Shown here one piece after another: positions 53,324-62,975 of a stretch of DNA of 64,000 nt. The notes below the pieces were generated by a model. It made no database searches. It saw only the letters and a program-made list of their open reading frames with translations, and was not told where the DNA came from. Both the position numbers and the translations under genes were made by a program. Origin of the DNA: Chromohalobacter israelensis (lineage in GTDB: Bacteria; Pseudomonadota; Gammaproteobacteria; Pseudomonadales; Halomonadaceae); contig JQNW01000001.1 in the NCBI GenBank assembly GCA_000761475.1, forward strand, positions 372,001 to 436,000. Reading direction: 5' to 3'. Position 1 is the first letter of the stretch; every line of letters begins with the position of its first letter.

Positions 53324-53725
53324 ATGAGCGAGAAAGTCCAGAAGAGCGAACACGAGTGGCAACAGCAGCTGACCCCCGAGCAGTATCGGGTGACGCGCGA
53401 AAAAGGCACCGAGCGCCCGTTCACCGGCGACTACCAGGTCTCCGACGAACAAGGCATCTACCACTGCGTCTGTTGCGGAGCGCCGTTGTTCGAGAACGAG
53501 CACAAGTTCGATGCCGGCTGTGGCTGGCCCAGCTTCGATCGTCCGCTGGCCGATGCAAGTGTCGAGGAGCATCTGGACACGTCACACGGCATGCGCCGCA
53601 TCGAGGTGACATGCCGTCGCTGCGACTCACACCTGGGTCATGTGTTTCCCGACGGACCTCAGGACACCACGGGGCTGCGTTACTGCATCAATTCGGTATC
53701 GCTCGACTTCCATCCCGGGGAGTGA
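53324..53725 (+). CDS. msrB: Peptide methionine-(R)-sulfoxide reductase
   Basis: 133 residues. The two zinc pairs are CVCC and [12 protein letters not shown] binds substrate and the catalytic cysteine is in RYCINSVSL. Cys in the GCGW region may act in resolving. It repairs oxidised methionine in proteins using thioredoxin. An aggag site lies 8 bases before the ATG. It is divergent from the tRNA array. Confidence 0.95.
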   Translation: MSEKVQKSEHEWQQQLTPEQYRVTREKGTERPFTGDYQVSDEQGIYHCVCCGAPLFENEHKFDAGCGWPSFDRPLADASVEEHLDTSHGMRRIEVTCRRCDSHLGHVFPDGPQDTTGLRYCINSVSLDFHPGE

Positions 53726-53850
53726 TCTCTGGCGCGTCCCCTCGCCGATGAATCGCTCGCCCGAGGTGCGATTCATCGCGGCCGCCACTCCGCTAGCGGG
53801 CCTCGCTCTGCTACCATGGGCGGCCGTTTGTTGCGAGCTGGAGAGAGACG

Positions 53851-54810
53851 ATGCTGGGTTGGTATCCCGGACACATGCACAAGGCCCGCCGCCAGATAAA
53901 GGAGGCGCTGCCGGAAATCGACGTGGTGCTCGAGGTCCTCGACGCCCGCCTGCCCTACTCCAGCGCCAACCCCATGCTGGCCGAACTGACCGAGCACAAG
54001 CCGGTGCTCAAGGTGCTCTCGCGGGCCGATCTGGCCGACCCTGAACAGACCGAGCGCTGGGTGGCCTACTTCAATGAGCGTCCGGACACCCGTGCCCTGG
54101 CGGTCACCACCACCCAGGCGCGCGAGCTGAAGCGGATTCCCGCCCTTTGTCACGAACTGGCCGGGCATGTGCGTGCCGACCGTGACGTGCGCGTGATGGT
54201 GATGGGCATTCCCAATGTCGGCAAGTCGACCCTGATCAACGGCCTTGCCGGCAAGAAAGTCGCCAAGACCGGCAACGAACCGGCGGTCACCAAGCGTCAG
54301 CAGAAGATTCGTCTGGATGGCCGCGTCGCCCTGATCGACACTCCGGGGGTGTTGTGGCCGAAGATCGAGGACCAGGCCAGCGCCTACCGCCTGGCGGCCA
54401 GCGGCGCGATTCGCGATACCGCCATGGAATACAGCGATGTCGCCATCGTCGCCGCCGCCGAACTGGCCAAGCGTTATCCCGAGGCCCTCAAGGCACGCTA
54501 CAAGCTCAAGACGCTGCCCATCTACGCTCCCAACCCCGATGCCGGCAGCGTCGAGGCCGATGGCCCTCCACATCGCGACCTGCTGGCACTCGCCGGCTTC
54601 GATGGCCAGGCCATCGTCGAGGCCATCGCCAGCAAGCGTGGCGGCCTGCGCGCCGGCGGCATCGTCGACATGCATCGCGGCGCCGAGGTGTTGCTGCATG
54701 AGCTGCGCGACGGCAAGCTCGGACGCCTCACGCTGGAAACCCCGGACGACATCCCTCTCCCCGAGGAAAGCGACCCCGAGACTGCCACGGACGCACCGCC
54801 TTCCGCTTGA
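53851..54810 (+). CDS. rbgA: Circularly permuted GTPase, YlqF/RbgA type
   Basis: 319 residues. The G motifs come in the order G4-G5-G1-G2-G3: G4 is VLSRADL, G1 GIPNVGKST, G2 (KTGNEPAVTK), G3 IDTPGVLWP. The start MLGWYPGHMHKARRQIKE is the family hallmark, and a C-terminal RNA-binding helical domain follows. In Bacillus RbgA matures the 50S subunit; in gammaproteobacteria the role is presumed similar. G4 reads SRAD instead of NKxD, which occurs in this family. The ggagagagacg leader supports the start. Confidence 0.88.
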   Translation: MLGWYPGHMHKARRQIKEALPEIDVVLEVLDARLPYSSANPMLAELTEHKPVLKVLSRADLADPEQTERWVAYFNERPDTRALAVTTTQARELKRIPALCHELAGHVRADRDVRVMVMGIPNVGKSTLINGLAGKKVAKTGNEPAVTKRQQKIRLDGRVALIDTPGVLWPKIEDQASAYRLAASGAIRDTAMEYSDVAIVAAAELAKRYPEALKARYKLKTLPIYAPNPDAGSVEADGPPHRDLLALAGFDGQAIVEAIASKRGGLRAGGIVDMHRGAEVLLHELRDGKLGRLTLETPDDIPLPEESDPETATDAPPSA

Positions 54811-54827
54811 GGCCGCAGCCATCCGTC

Positions 54828-54865
54828 GCGCCTGATATCGCCTTGCACGAGGTGATATCAGGCGC
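54828..54865 (+). terminator. Hairpin after the rbgA-like gene
   Basis: GCGCCTGATATC (54828-54839) pairs perfectly over 12 bases with GATATCAGGCGC (54854-54865) around a 14-base loop. No T-run follows. It may be a terminator, or an operator upstream of alaA. Confidence 0.5.
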
Positions 54866-54980
54866 GCGCCATTTGCGTGGCCCGCGCGCCACGGTATGCT
54901 AGGAAACGGCGCGGCAGCCCGCCCCGACGGTACGGAAACACCGCCTCCACCCCATCGGCTGCGCAGCAAACGGAAGCCCC

Positions 54981-56213
54981 ATGGATACCGAGACCCCCAT
55001 TCGGAAATCGCACAAGCTCGACAACGTCTGTTATGACATTCGCGGCCCGGTGCTCGACCACGCCAAGCGCCTCGAGGACGAAGGGCAACGCATCCTCAAG
55101 CTCAATATCGGCAACCCCGCGCCTTTCGGGTTCGAAGCCCCGGAGGAAATCCTTCAGGACGTGATGCGCAACTTGCCGACGGCACAGGGCTACTGCGATT
55201 CCAAGGGGCTGTACTCGGCACGCAAGGCGATCATGCAGGAATGCCAGCGCAAGCGGATTCCCGATGTAGGCATCGAGGATGTCTTCATCGGCAACGGCGT
55301 CTCCGAGTTGATCGTCATGGCCATGCAGGCACTGCTCGACGATGGCGACGAGGTGTTGATTCCCGCCCCCGACTACCCGTTGTGGACGGCGGCGACCAAC
55401 CTCGCCAGCGGACGCCCGGTGCACTATCTGTGCGACGAGCAGTCCGACTGGGCGCCGGACTTGAACGACGTGCGCGACAAGATCACCGCGCACACCAAGG
55501 CCATCGTCCTGATCAACCCCAACAACCCCACCGGCGCCGTCTATCCGCCGGAAGTGGTCAAGGAACTGCTGGCGATCGCGCGGCGTCATGGGCTGGTGGT
55601 GTTTTCCGACGAGATCTACGACAAGATCCTCTACGACGACGTCGAGCACGTATCCACCGGCGCACTGGCCGACGACGACCAGCTCGTGGTGACGCTCAAT
55701 GGCCTCTCCAAGAGCTACCGCTGCGCCGGCTTCCGCAGCGGCTGGATGATCCTGTCCGGCAACCGCGGCAAACAGCGGGCCGACGATTTCATCCAGGGCC
55801 TCAACATGCTGGCCTCGATGCGTCTGTGCGCCAATGTACCCGCCCAGCACGCCATCCAGACGGCGCTCGGCGGCTATCAGTCGATCAACGACCTGGTGCT
55901 GCCCGGCGGGCGGCTGCTCGCTCAGCGCGACATTACCTACGACAAGCTCAATGCCATTCCCGGCGTCAGCTGCGTCAAGCCCAAGGGCGCGCTTTACGCC
56001 TTCCCGCGTCTCGATCCCGAGGTCTTCAACATTCAGGACGACCAGAAGCTGGTGCTCGACCTGCTCCTGCAGGAAAAGATCCTGCTGGTACAGGGCACGG
56101 CCTTCAACTGGCCCTCGCCGGATCACGTGCGCATCGTCACCCTGCCGTGGGCCGATCAGCTCGGCGATGCCCTGGACCGCTTCGCCAACTTCCTGTCGCG
56201 TTACCGTCAATGA
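54981..56213 (+). CDS. alaA: Alanine-type aminotransferase AlaA (YfbQ)
   Basis: 410 residues, class I fold. It follows E. coli AlaA: RKSHKLDNVCYDIRGPVL, LNIGNPAPFGFEAP, PAPDYPLWTA, the INPNNPTGAVY loop, and the PLP lysine Lys244 in LNGLSKSYRCAGFR. AlaA makes alanine from pyruvate and glutamate. It lies alone between two hairpins. Confidence 0.93.
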   Translation: MDTETPIRKSHKLDNVCYDIRGPVLDHAKRLEDEGQRILKLNIGNPAPFGFEAPEEILQDVMRNLPTAQGYCDSKGLYSARKAIMQECQRKRIPDVGIEDVFIGNGVSELIVMAMQALLDDGDEVLIPAPDYPLWTAATNLASGRPVHYLCDEQSDWAPDLNDVRDKITAHTKAIVLINPNNPTGAVYPPEVVKELLAIARRHGLVVFSDEIYDKILYDDVEHVSTGALADDDQLVVTLNGLSKSYRCAGFRSGWMILSGNRGKQRADDFIQGLNMLASMRLCANVPAQHAIQTALGGYQSINDLVLPGGRLLAQRDITYDKLNAIPGVSCVKPKGALYAFPRLDPEVFNIQDDQKLVLDLLLQEKILLVQGTAFNWPSPDHVRIVTLPWADQLGDALDRFANFLSRYRQ

Positions 56214-56219
56214 GGCGGC

Positions 56220-56251
56220 ATTTGCCCGGGCCATGTCTGGCCTGGGCAAAT
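56220..56251 (+). terminator. Terminator-like hairpin after alaA
   Basis: ATTTGCCCGGGCC (56220-56232) and GGCCTGGGCAAAT (56239-56251) pair over 13 positions with one G-T wobble, followed by catcgttctttc. It separates alaA from htpX. Confidence 0.7.
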
Positions 56252-56282
56252 CATCGTTCTTTCAACGAAAAACGATGTTTGC

Positions 56283-56312
56283 CTTGAAACCCGAGGCAAG
56301 ACGCCGTATCTA
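56283..56312 (+). promoter_or_regulatory. Likely sigma-32 heat-shock promoter of htpX
   Basis: CTTGAAA (56283-56289), a 14-base spacer and CCGTATCTA (56304-56312). The -35 is a perfect sigma-32 box; the -10 agrees with CCCCATnTA at most positions. htpX is heat-induced in E. coli, which supports the reading. Confidence 0.65.
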
Positions 56313-56369
56313 ATGGCCAACGAGAATCGACATACCCATTGTTGACTCACTGACTGAGGGAACCCACCG

Positions 56370-57272
56370 ATGATGCGAATTCTGCTTTTCCTGGCGACCA
56401 ACCTGGCCGTGGTGCTCGTGGCCAGTATTACGTTGCGACTGCTAGGCGTGGAACCCTACCTCAACGCCAACGGGCTCAACATGAACAGCCTGCTGATCTT
56501 CTGCTTCGTGATCGGCATGGCGGGCTCATTGGTGTCGCTGTTCATTTCCAAGTGGATGGCGAAGATGAGCACCAAGGCCAAGGTGATCGAACAGCCCGGC
56601 AACGCCACCGAGCGCTGGTTGCTCGACACCGTCGGCGAACTGGCGCGCGACGCAGGCATCAAGATGCCCGAGGTGGCGATCTTCCCCGCGCAACAGTCCA
56701 ACGCCTTCGCCACGGGCTGGAACAAGAACGATGCCCTGGTCGCGGTCTCCGCCGGCCTGCTCGAACGCATGCGTCCCGAGGAAATCCGCGCGGTACTGGC
56801 GCACGAGATCGGCCACGTCGCCAACGGCGACATGGTCACCCTGGCGCTCATCCAAGGGGTTCTCAACACCTTCGTGATGTTCTTTGCGCGGATCGTGGCG
56901 CAACTGGTGGATAGCTTCCTGCGTCGCGACGACGAGGGCGGTGGCCTGGGCTTTTTCGGCTACATGGCGGTCGTGATCGTGGCGGAAATCGTCTTCGGCC
57001 TGGTGGCCTCGATGGTGGTGGCCTGGTTCTCGCGCTTCCGCGAATACCGCGCCGACGCCGCCGGTGCCAAACTCGCCGGCAGCGGCGCGATGATCAATGC
57101 CCTGGCGCGCCTCAAGGCCGAGACGCAAATGCCCGATCAGATGCCGGATACGCTGACGGCCTTCGCCATCACCACCGGACAGACACGCAAGCTGATGGAA
57201 CGGCTGTTCGCCAGCCACCCGCCACTGGACGACCGCATCCGTGCCCTCAAGGAAAGCGCCTATCGCGAATGA
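56370..57272 (+). CDS. htpX: Membrane metalloprotease HtpX
   Basis: 300 residues. Two N-terminal membrane segments (3-25, 38-60) precede the M48 domain with HEIGH (145-149) and the third zinc ligand Glu in [10 protein letters not shown]; two more hydrophobic segments lie between. It degrades misfolded membrane proteins with FtsH. The final residues [10 protein letters not shown] are typical. Regulated by heat through the sigma-32-like promoter at 56283. Confidence 0.95.
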   Translation: MMRILLFLATNLAVVLVASITLRLLGVEPYLNANGLNMNSLLIFCFVIGMAGSLVSLFISKWMAKMSTKAKVIEQPGNATERWLLDTVGELARDAGIKMPEVAIFPAQQSNAFATGWNKNDALVAVSAGLLERMRPEEIRAVLAHEIGHVANGDMVTLALIQGVLNTFVMFFARIVAQLVDSFLRRDDEGGGLGFFGYMAVVIVAEIVFGLVASMVVAWFSRFREYRADAAGAKLAGSGAMINALARLKAETQMPDQMPDTLTAFAITTGQTRKLMERLFASHPPLDDRIRALKESAYRE

Positions 57273-57296
57273 TCGCGGCAGGCTGCTGCGCAACGC

Positions 57297-57344
57297 AAAA
57301 CACCCACCGGCCTGGAATGTCATCAAAAGGTCGGTGGGTGTTTT
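57297..57344. terminator. Bidirectional terminator between htpX and pdxB
   Basis: AAAACACCCACCGGCC (57297-57312) pairs with GGTCGGTGGGTGTTTT (57329-57344) along 16 positions including one wobble. There are four T after the stem on the plus strand and four on the minus strand, so it can stop both convergent transcripts. Confidence 0.88.
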
Positions 57345-57395
57345 CATCTCGGCACGCCGCATGACGTCAGGCGACATGCGCCTTGCCACGTGCCG

Positions 57396-57430
57396 CTTGC
57401 TACTTGCTACTTGCTACTTGCTACTTGCTG
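57396..57430. repeat. 7-bp tandem repeat (CTTGCTA, about five units) at the pdxB stop
   Basis: CTTGCTA occurs at 57396, 57403, 57410 and 57417, and CTTGCTG at 57424. The last units encode the end of PdxB (Ser-Lys-stop on the minus strand). The repeat is an SSR prone to slippage, but the first copy already contains the stop, so unit number should not alter the protein. Confidence 0.85.
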
Positions 57431-58572
57431 GACAGCTTGACCTTGAAGCCGAAGCCTTCGAGGGCGTCGCGCAGGCCGCCCTTGTTCTGCTTGAGCTCGA
57501 CCCGCAAGGTGGAAAACTCGCGACGCAGCGGATACTCGGCACGGTAGGCGTCGAAGCCCGTTGCCATGCCCATGCGCCGCCGGTAGCGGTCGAATGCCAG
57601 CATGTCGCGGCGTACGTCGTAACAGGCCCGCGTGCATAGCGAGAGCGCTTCCAGCGGCGGCGCCCAGGGCGTCAGCACGATCTTGCGCAGCCAGGGGTCG
57701 GGCTTGAGCTGCCCCAGCTTCTTGCGTGCCGGCAGCCCGAACTGACGCATCGCCGCCTGATAGACCAGCTCGGTGCCGCGCATCTTGCCGTCGATGCTGT
57801 GCCCGGCGATATGCGGCGTGGCGATGTCCACGAGGCCGTAGAGCGCGGGGTCGATGCCGGGCTCGTTTTCCCACACGTCGAGCACCACCCGCAGGTCGTT
57901 GGCGCGCTGCAGCCGCTCGCGCAGGGCCTGGTTATCGACGCAGGCGCCACGCCCGGCGTTGATCAGTACCGTGCCCGGCGCCAGGGCGTCGATGCGCGAC
58001 GCGTCGAGCAGGTGCCGGGTCGCATGCTCGCCCTCCGTCACCAGCGGCGTATGCAGGCAGACGATCTCGGCCCGCTCGAGCAGCGCATCGAGCGACAGGA
58101 AATCCTCGCGCCCTTCCGCCTCGGCGCGTGGCGGATCGCACAGCAGGCATTCAACGTCGAGATCGTCGAGACGCTCCGCCAGGCGACTGCCCACGTTGCC
58201 GACCCCGACGATGCCGATGGTCTTGCCGGCCAGATGGAAGCCATCCTCCTCCGCCAGCAGCAGCAGGCTCGAGAGCACGTAGTCGACCACCGAGTCGGCA
58301 TTGCATCCCGGAGCATTGGCGAACCCGATGCCCGCCTCGCGCAGGTAATCGAGATCGACGTGATCGGTACCGATGGTGCAGGTGCCGACGAAGCGCACGC
58401 GGGAACCTTCCAGAAGCGCCGCATCCACGCGGGTGATCGAGCGCACGACCAGCAGGTCTTGCTCGCGTACCGCCGCCGCGTCGATATCGCGGCCGGGCAA
58501 GCGGGTGATGTCGCCCAGCTCTCCGAAGAATTCGTCCGCCAGGGGAATGTTTTCATCGACCAGGATGCGCAT
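57421..58572 (-). CDS. pdxB: 4-phosphoerythronate dehydrogenase
   Basis: 383 residues, a D-2-hydroxyacid dehydrogenase of vitamin B6 synthesis. The N-terminus ILVDENIPLADEFFGELG and CTIGTDHVD are typical. The NAD fold has GIVGVGNVGSRLAERL, and the catalytic Arg, Glu and His lie in NAGRGACVD, DVWENEPGID and TPHIAGHSIDGK. The C-terminal PdxB dimer domain (about 290-380) is present. A TAG stop lies within the 7-bp repeat. It is a single gene, followed by a bidirectional terminator. Confidence 0.93.
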   Translation of the reverse strand: MRILVDENIPLADEFFGELGDITRLPGRDIDAAAVREQDLLVVRSITRVDAALLEGSRVRFVGTCTIGTDHVDLDYLREAGIGFANAPGCNADSVVDYVLSSLLLLAEEDGFHLAGKTIGIVGVGNVGSRLAERLDDLDVECLLCDPPRAEAEGREDFLSLDALLERAEIVCLHTPLVTEGEHATRHLLDASRIDALAPGTVLINAGRGACVDNQALRERLQRANDLRVVLDVWENEPGIDPALYGLVDIATPHIAGHSIDGKMRGTELVYQAAMRQFGLPARKKLGQLKPDPWLRKIVLTPWAPPLEALSLCTRACYDVRRDMLAFDRYRRRMGMATGFDAYRAEYPLRREFSTLRVELKQNKGGLRDALEGFGFKVKLSSK

Positions 58573-58787
58573 GACCTTCTCTTTTCTCCCTTGTCCAAGT
58601 CCGGCGGCCGGTTACAATACGCGCAAGGCGCCTCTTGGCCGGTCACGGCCGCCCCGATACAGGCATCCGGGGCCAGCTTGCCGGTATTCGATAGTAGGCC
58701 CGCGAAAGATACGTCACAAGCCCGTCATGAGGTGGTGACGCATCGTCATGTTTCATCGCCGTCATCACGGCGCCACCAGGAGTTCGC

Positions 58788-59072
58788 GTGATCGTCCGCT
58801 GGGAAAGTGAACACGACTACGTCCTCGTGCATGTCCATCAGGACATGTTCGGTGACTGGATATTCAGCCGCGCCTGGGGGCAGATCGGCACCCAGTTCGG
58901 CGGTCTCAAGCACCAGCTGGCCGACAGCTACGCCCAGGCCATGACATGGCTCGAGGACGTCGCGCATATCCAGACCTCGCGCGGCTTCGCCAAGGTCTTC
59001 GAGGCGAGCGACGACTCGAGCCCCGAAGCCCAGGAAGCCATGCGCCAGCTGTCGCTGCTCGACGGCGCCTGA
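58788..59072 (+). CDS. Small protein with WGR-like sequence
   Basis: 94 residues from a GTG start with aggag upstream. VRWESEHDYVLVHVHQDMFGDW and FSRAWGQIGTQFGG resemble the WGR domain strands in which a Trp-Gly-Arg motif follows; here WGQ stands where WGR is usual. A helical tail (LADSYAQAMTWLEDVAH) completes it. WGR domains bind nucleic acid ends, but with the altered motif I would not claim that. It lies between divergent pdxB and convergent rlmKL. Confidence 0.6.
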   Translation: MIVRWESEHDYVLVHVHQDMFGDWIFSRAWGQIGTQFGGLKHQLADSYAQAMTWLEDVAHIQTSRGFAKVFEASDDSSPEAQEAMRQLSLLDGA

Positions 59073-59112
59073 GCGCCGCCGAACCACACGACCTCCCTGC
59101 TACCGGCACCGC

Positions 59113-61311
59113 TCAGCGGTGGCGAATCAGGAAGCAGTGATGCAGGTCCGGACGCCGCGAGAAGTCCGGGTCGAACGTGCGTGCCGAGATGTCCTCCACC
59201 GCGAAGCGTTCCCCGACGGCGGCATCGAGCACGAAGCGCCGCTGGTTGTTGGAAAACACCAGCGTGCCGCCCGGCGCCAGGCGCGCCATGGCCAGCTCGA
59301 TGAGCCGTGCGTGGTCGCGCTGCACGTCGAGCACGGCGTCCATCTTCTTGGAATTGGAGAACGTCGGCGGATCCATGAAGATCAAGTCGAACTCGCTGCC
59401 CGCCGTTTCCAGCCACCGCAGGCAGTCGTCGCGCACGACGCGATGCCGGCTCGGATCGAGGCGGTTGAGGGCGAAGTTGTCGCGTGCCCAGGCCAGGTAG
59501 GTATTGGACAGGTCGACGCTGACGCTGTCGCTCGCGCCACCCAGGGCCGCCTGCACCGTGGCCGTGCCCGTGTAGCAGAACAGGTTGAGGAAGCGCTTGC
59601 CGTCGGCCATTTCGCGCAACCGCCGGCGCACCGGACGATGATCCAGGAACAGCCCGGTATCCAGGTAATCGCGCAGATTGACCCATAGCCGCGCCGGGCC
59701 TTCGCTGACCTCGAACCGCTCGCCGCTGGCATCCTGCTTGGCATACTGAGCCTTGCCCGCCTGCCGGGTGCGCTGCTTGTAATGCACGCTTTCCGGACGC
59801 ACACCCAGGACCTGCGGAATGACTTCCAGAGCGTCGAGCAGGCGACGCTGTGCCTGGCGCGGGTCCACGGAGCGCGGTGGCGCATACTCCTGCACGTGGA
59901 CACGGTCGCCGTAGACATCCACTGCCAGGGCGTATTCCGGCATGTCCGCGTCATAGAGCCGATAGCAGCGCTCGCCGGACTGCTTGAGCCATTTCTTCAA
60001 CCGCTTGCGGTTCTTTTCCAGACGGTTGGCGAACATCTGGGCCCCGTCGTTGCGTGGGCCGGGGCGGGACGTCGCCCCACTTGCTCCCTGCGGCTCGTCG
60101 CCTTCCGAGGACGTCTCGCGCTCGGTACGCTGCGCCACGACCGGGATCAGCAGCAGCTTGCAGTCCAGTGGCCCGTTCTTGAACGCATACTGCTTTTCGG
60201 CACGCAGCCCCGTGCGATGCCCCAGGTCGGGGTTGCCGGTGAACAGCGCCAGCTGCCAGCCCTCGAACTCGGCACGCAGGCGCTCGCCCAGGGCGGCGTA
60301 GATGGGCACCACCTCGGGGAGCTCGCCCAGGCGTTCGCCGTACGGCGGGTTGGTGATGACCAGCCCCGGCCCGTCGACGCCTTCCGGCCGCGTGAGTTGC
60401 GCCACTTCGGCGCCCTGCAGATCGATCAGGGCGGGAATCCCCGCGCGCATGGCGTTGGCCTTGGCGGCGGCGATCGCCGGCGGGCTCTGATCGCGCCCGT
60501 ACAGCTTCGACTTCACACGACGACGTCCGACGTTGGCGCGCGCCTGCGCTTCGCGCTGGAGCTCCCGCCACGCGTCGGGGTCGTGCCCCTCCCAGGCTTC
60601 GAAAGCGAAATAGTCGCGCGACAGTTGGGGGGCAATGTCCGCCGCCATCAGCGCCGCCTCGATGAGCAATGTCCCCGCGCCGCACAGCGGATCGACCAGG
60701 GGCTCGCCCCGCCGCGCCCGAGCGGGCCAGTCGGCGCGCATCAACAGGGCCGCGGCCAGATTTTCCTTGAGCGGTGCGTGGCCAGCGTCACGGCGGTAGC
60801 CACGCTGGTGCAGGCTGCCTCCGACCAGGTCGAGCCCCAGCAGCAGACGCCCACGATGCAGGTGTGCATAGATACGGGCATCGGGCGTCTTGAGATCGAC
60901 GGCCGGCCGCTCGCGCCCGGCCGCGCGCATCGCATCGACGATGCCATCCTTGACGCTTTGCGCCCCGAAGCGGGTATGACGGATATGCTCGGATTGACCG
61001 TGAAAATCCACGGCCAGACTGCTCCCGGCGCGCAGGTGTGCGCCCCAGTCCACCCGTCGCGCCGCCTCGACCAGGGCCTCGGGACGTTCGATGCCCTGCT
61101 CGCGCAGAAGACATAGCACCACGCGATTCGCCAGGCGCGACCACAGGCAGATGCGATACGCCATCGCCGTATCGGCCTGAGCATGGACGCCCGCCACGGT
61201 GGTGCCGGTCACCTCCGCGCCGAAGTCCGCGAGTTCATCGGCCAGCAAGCCCTCGAGCCCACGCGGACAGGCGATGTAGAGCGTCAAGGGTTGGGATTGC
61301 ACGTCGTTCAT
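59113..61311 (-). CDS. rlmL: Bifunctional 23S rRNA methyltransferase RlmKL
   Basis: 732 residues. The N-terminal half has the THUMP domain (about 50-155) and RlmL methylase with DPLCGAGTLLIEAA and ITNPPYGERLG (m2G2445). The C-terminal half is RlmK with LNLFCYTGTATVQAALGG and FMDPPTFSNSKKM (m7G2069). This fusion is the normal form in gammaproteobacteria. I used the ATG at 61311, giving MNDVQSQPLTLYIACPRGLE; an in-frame start 11 codons earlier exists. It faces rmf across a short divergent region. Confidence 0.94.
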   Translation of the reverse strand: MNDVQSQPLTLYIACPRGLEGLLADELADFGAEVTGTTVAGVHAQADTAMAYRICLWSRLANRVVLCLLREQGIERPEALVEAARRVDWGAHLRAGSSLAVDFHGQSEHIRHTRFGAQSVKDGIVDAMRAAGRERPAVDLKTPDARIYAHLHRGRLLLGLDLVGGSLHQRGYRRDAGHAPLKENLAAALLMRADWPARARRGEPLVDPLCGAGTLLIEAALMAADIAPQLSRDYFAFEAWEGHDPDAWRELQREAQARANVGRRRVKSKLYGRDQSPPAIAAAKANAMRAGIPALIDLQGAEVAQLTRPEGVDGPGLVITNPPYGERLGELPEVVPIYAALGERLRAEFEGWQLALFTGNPDLGHRTGLRAEKQYAFKNGPLDCKLLLIPVVAQRTERETSSEGDEPQGASGATSRPGPRNDGAQMFANRLEKNRKRLKKWLKQSGERCYRLYDADMPEYALAVDVYGDRVHVQEYAPPRSVDPRQAQRRLLDALEVIPQVLGVRPESVHYKQRTRQAGKAQYAKQDASGERFEVSEGPARLWVNLRDYLDTGLFLDHRPVRRRLREMADGKRFLNLFCYTGTATVQAALGGASDSVSVDLSNTYLAWARDNFALNRLDPSRHRVVRDDCLRWLETAGSEFDLIFMDPPTFSNSKKMDAVLDVQRDHARLIELAMARLAPGGTLVFSNNQRRFVLDAAVGERFAVEDISARTFDPDFSRRPDLHHCFLIRHR

Positions 61312-61548
61312 AAAGTCGTCATCCCGGCGCCACGCACCGGTCATATTCCTGTGGTTTACATGGAACGTTTGGCTTATGCCAAATCGCTGGTCGACAAATC
61401 CGCGCCAACGCGCTAAAGATTAGAAGTGTAGCTACTGAAAACGCATGCGTTTCGTGTCCGGACGTCCCGGTTCATGGCGGTGATGGGTCCCCCATTGTCG
61501 GCATGTACTGTCAGATCTCAACAATAGGTTCTTGAAAGAGGCCATCCG

Positions 61549-61755
61549 ATGAAACGACAGAAACGTGATCGCTTCCAGCGTGCTTATGTTCACGGATACA
61601 AGGCTGGCATGACAGGGCGCTCTCGCGATGACTGCCCAAGCCAGGACATCAACCTCCGCGAATACTGGATGAGCGGTTGGCGTGAAGGTCGCGGGGACCA
61701 GTGGGCCGGCATGACGGGGATTTCCGGCATCCACAAGAACCCCATGGTACTGTGA
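61549..61755 (+). CDS. rmf: Ribosome modulation factor
   Basis: 68 residues, matching RMF closely: KRDRFQRAYVHGYKAGMTGR, then REYWMSGWREGRGDQWAGM. It turns 70S ribosomes into dormant 100S dimers in stationary phase or stress. A gagg site lies before the ATG, and a strong terminator follows at 61809, so it forms a single-gene transcript. Confidence 0.95.
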   Translation: MKRQKRDRFQRAYVHGYKAGMTGRSRDDCPSQDINLREYWMSGWREGRGDQWAGMTGISGIHKNPMVL

Positions 61756-61808
61756 TGAAAGAACCCTCGGTGGCACCTGGCTCAACGCCCCATTGACAGG
61801 TCCACGAC

Positions 61809-61832
61809 AAGGCCCGCGACGCGGGCCTTTTT
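61809..61832 (+). terminator. Rho-independent terminator of rmf
   Basis: AAGGCCCGC and GCGGGCCTT pair around gac, followed by TTT. The stem is perfect. It lies 53 bases after the rmf stop, and also ahead of the convergent pyrD stop. Confidence 0.92.
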
Positions 61833-61899
61833 AGTTGCCATGCGTTGACCGCCATGCGCGCTCCACCACCGGCTTCCACGACGCCTTGCCATCCCGCCG

Positions 61900-62907
61900 T
61901 CATGTCAATGCCCGCGCGCACTCCCCCACCAGCGACGGCCCACGGTAGATAAAGCCGGTATAAATCTGGACGAGATCCGCGCCCGCCTCGCGCTTGGCCT
62001 TCGCCGCATCACCGCTGTCGATACCGCCCACGCCGATGATCGGCAGCGTCGGCAGGTGTCGGCGCAACTCGCGAATCACCGCATTGGAAGGCTCGAATAC
62101 CGGCCGCCCGGAAAGGCCGCCCGACTCCTCGGCATGTGCCAGCCCCTCGACCGCGTCGCGCGCAATCGTGGTATTGGTGGCGATGACCGCGTCCACTTCA
62201 TGGTCAGCCAGCGAACGCGCCACCAGCGCCACTTCCTCGGCCTGCATGTCCGGCGCGATTTTCACGGCCAGCGGCACCGTCCGGCCGTGGCTCTCGTCGA
62301 GGCGGCGCTTTTCCTCGCGCAGCGTCCCCAGCAACGCATCCAGATGCTCGCCGAATTGCAGGTTGCGCAACCCCGGCGTGTTCGGCGACGACAGATTGAC
62401 GGTGACGTAATGCGCGTGGGCATGCACCTTGCGCAGGCACGTCAGGTAATCGTCCACCGCGCGTTCCACCGGGGTATCCAGGTTCTTGCCGATGTTGATG
62501 CCGATGACGCCCACGTACCGGCTCTTGCGCACGTTGTCGACGAGTCGGTCGACGCCGGCGTTGTTGAATCCCATGCGGTTGATGATCGCGCCGCGTTCCG
62601 GCACGCGAAACAGACGCGGCCTGGGATTGCCCGCTTGCGGACGCGGCGTCACCGTGCCCACTTCGACGAAGCCGAACCCCAGCGCACCCAGCGCATCGAG
62701 ATGCTCGGCGTTCTTGTCGAGCCCTGCCGCCAGCCCCACACGATTGGGGAACGTCAGGCCCATGAGCGTCACCGGTGCCTCGACGCGTTCGCCGCCGAGC
62801 CATTTGGTCAGGCCGAGGCGATGTGCCCCCGACAGCGAAGCGAGTGCGAGACCGTGAGCGGTTTCGGGGTCGAGACGGAACAGTAGCGAGCGAGCCAGCG
62901 GGTACAT
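61900..62907 (-). CDS. pyrD: Dihydroorotate dehydrogenase (quinone), class 2
   Basis: 335 residues. The N-terminal helix pair [21 protein letters not shown] attaches to the membrane, as in class 2 enzymes that use ubiquinone. FMN sites are [18 protein letters not shown] and [19 protein letters not shown]; the catalytic Ser is in [12 protein letters not shown]. It forms orotate for pyrimidines. The ATG at 62907 has gagga upstream; longer in-frame extensions lack the family N-terminus. Confidence 0.95.
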   Translation of the reverse strand: MYPLARSLLFRLDPETAHGLALASLSGAHRLGLTKWLGGERVEAPVTLMGLTFPNRVGLAAGLDKNAEHLDALGALGFGFVEVGTVTPRPQAGNPRPRLFRVPERGAIINRMGFNNAGVDRLVDNVRKSRYVGVIGINIGKNLDTPVERAVDDYLTCLRKVHAHAHYVTVNLSSPNTPGLRNLQFGEHLDALLGTLREEKRRLDESHGRTVPLAVKIAPDMQAEEVALVARSLADHEVDAVIATNTTIARDAVEGLAHAEESGGLSGRPVFEPSNAVIRELRRHLPTLPIIGVGGIDSGDAAKAKREAGADLVQIYTGFIYRGPSLVGECARALT

Positions 62908-62975
62908 GAGTCCTCGGGCGAAACGAAAAGCGGGAAACGGCGGGCGGCTAGTATAGCTCATGCGCATGCAAAAGC

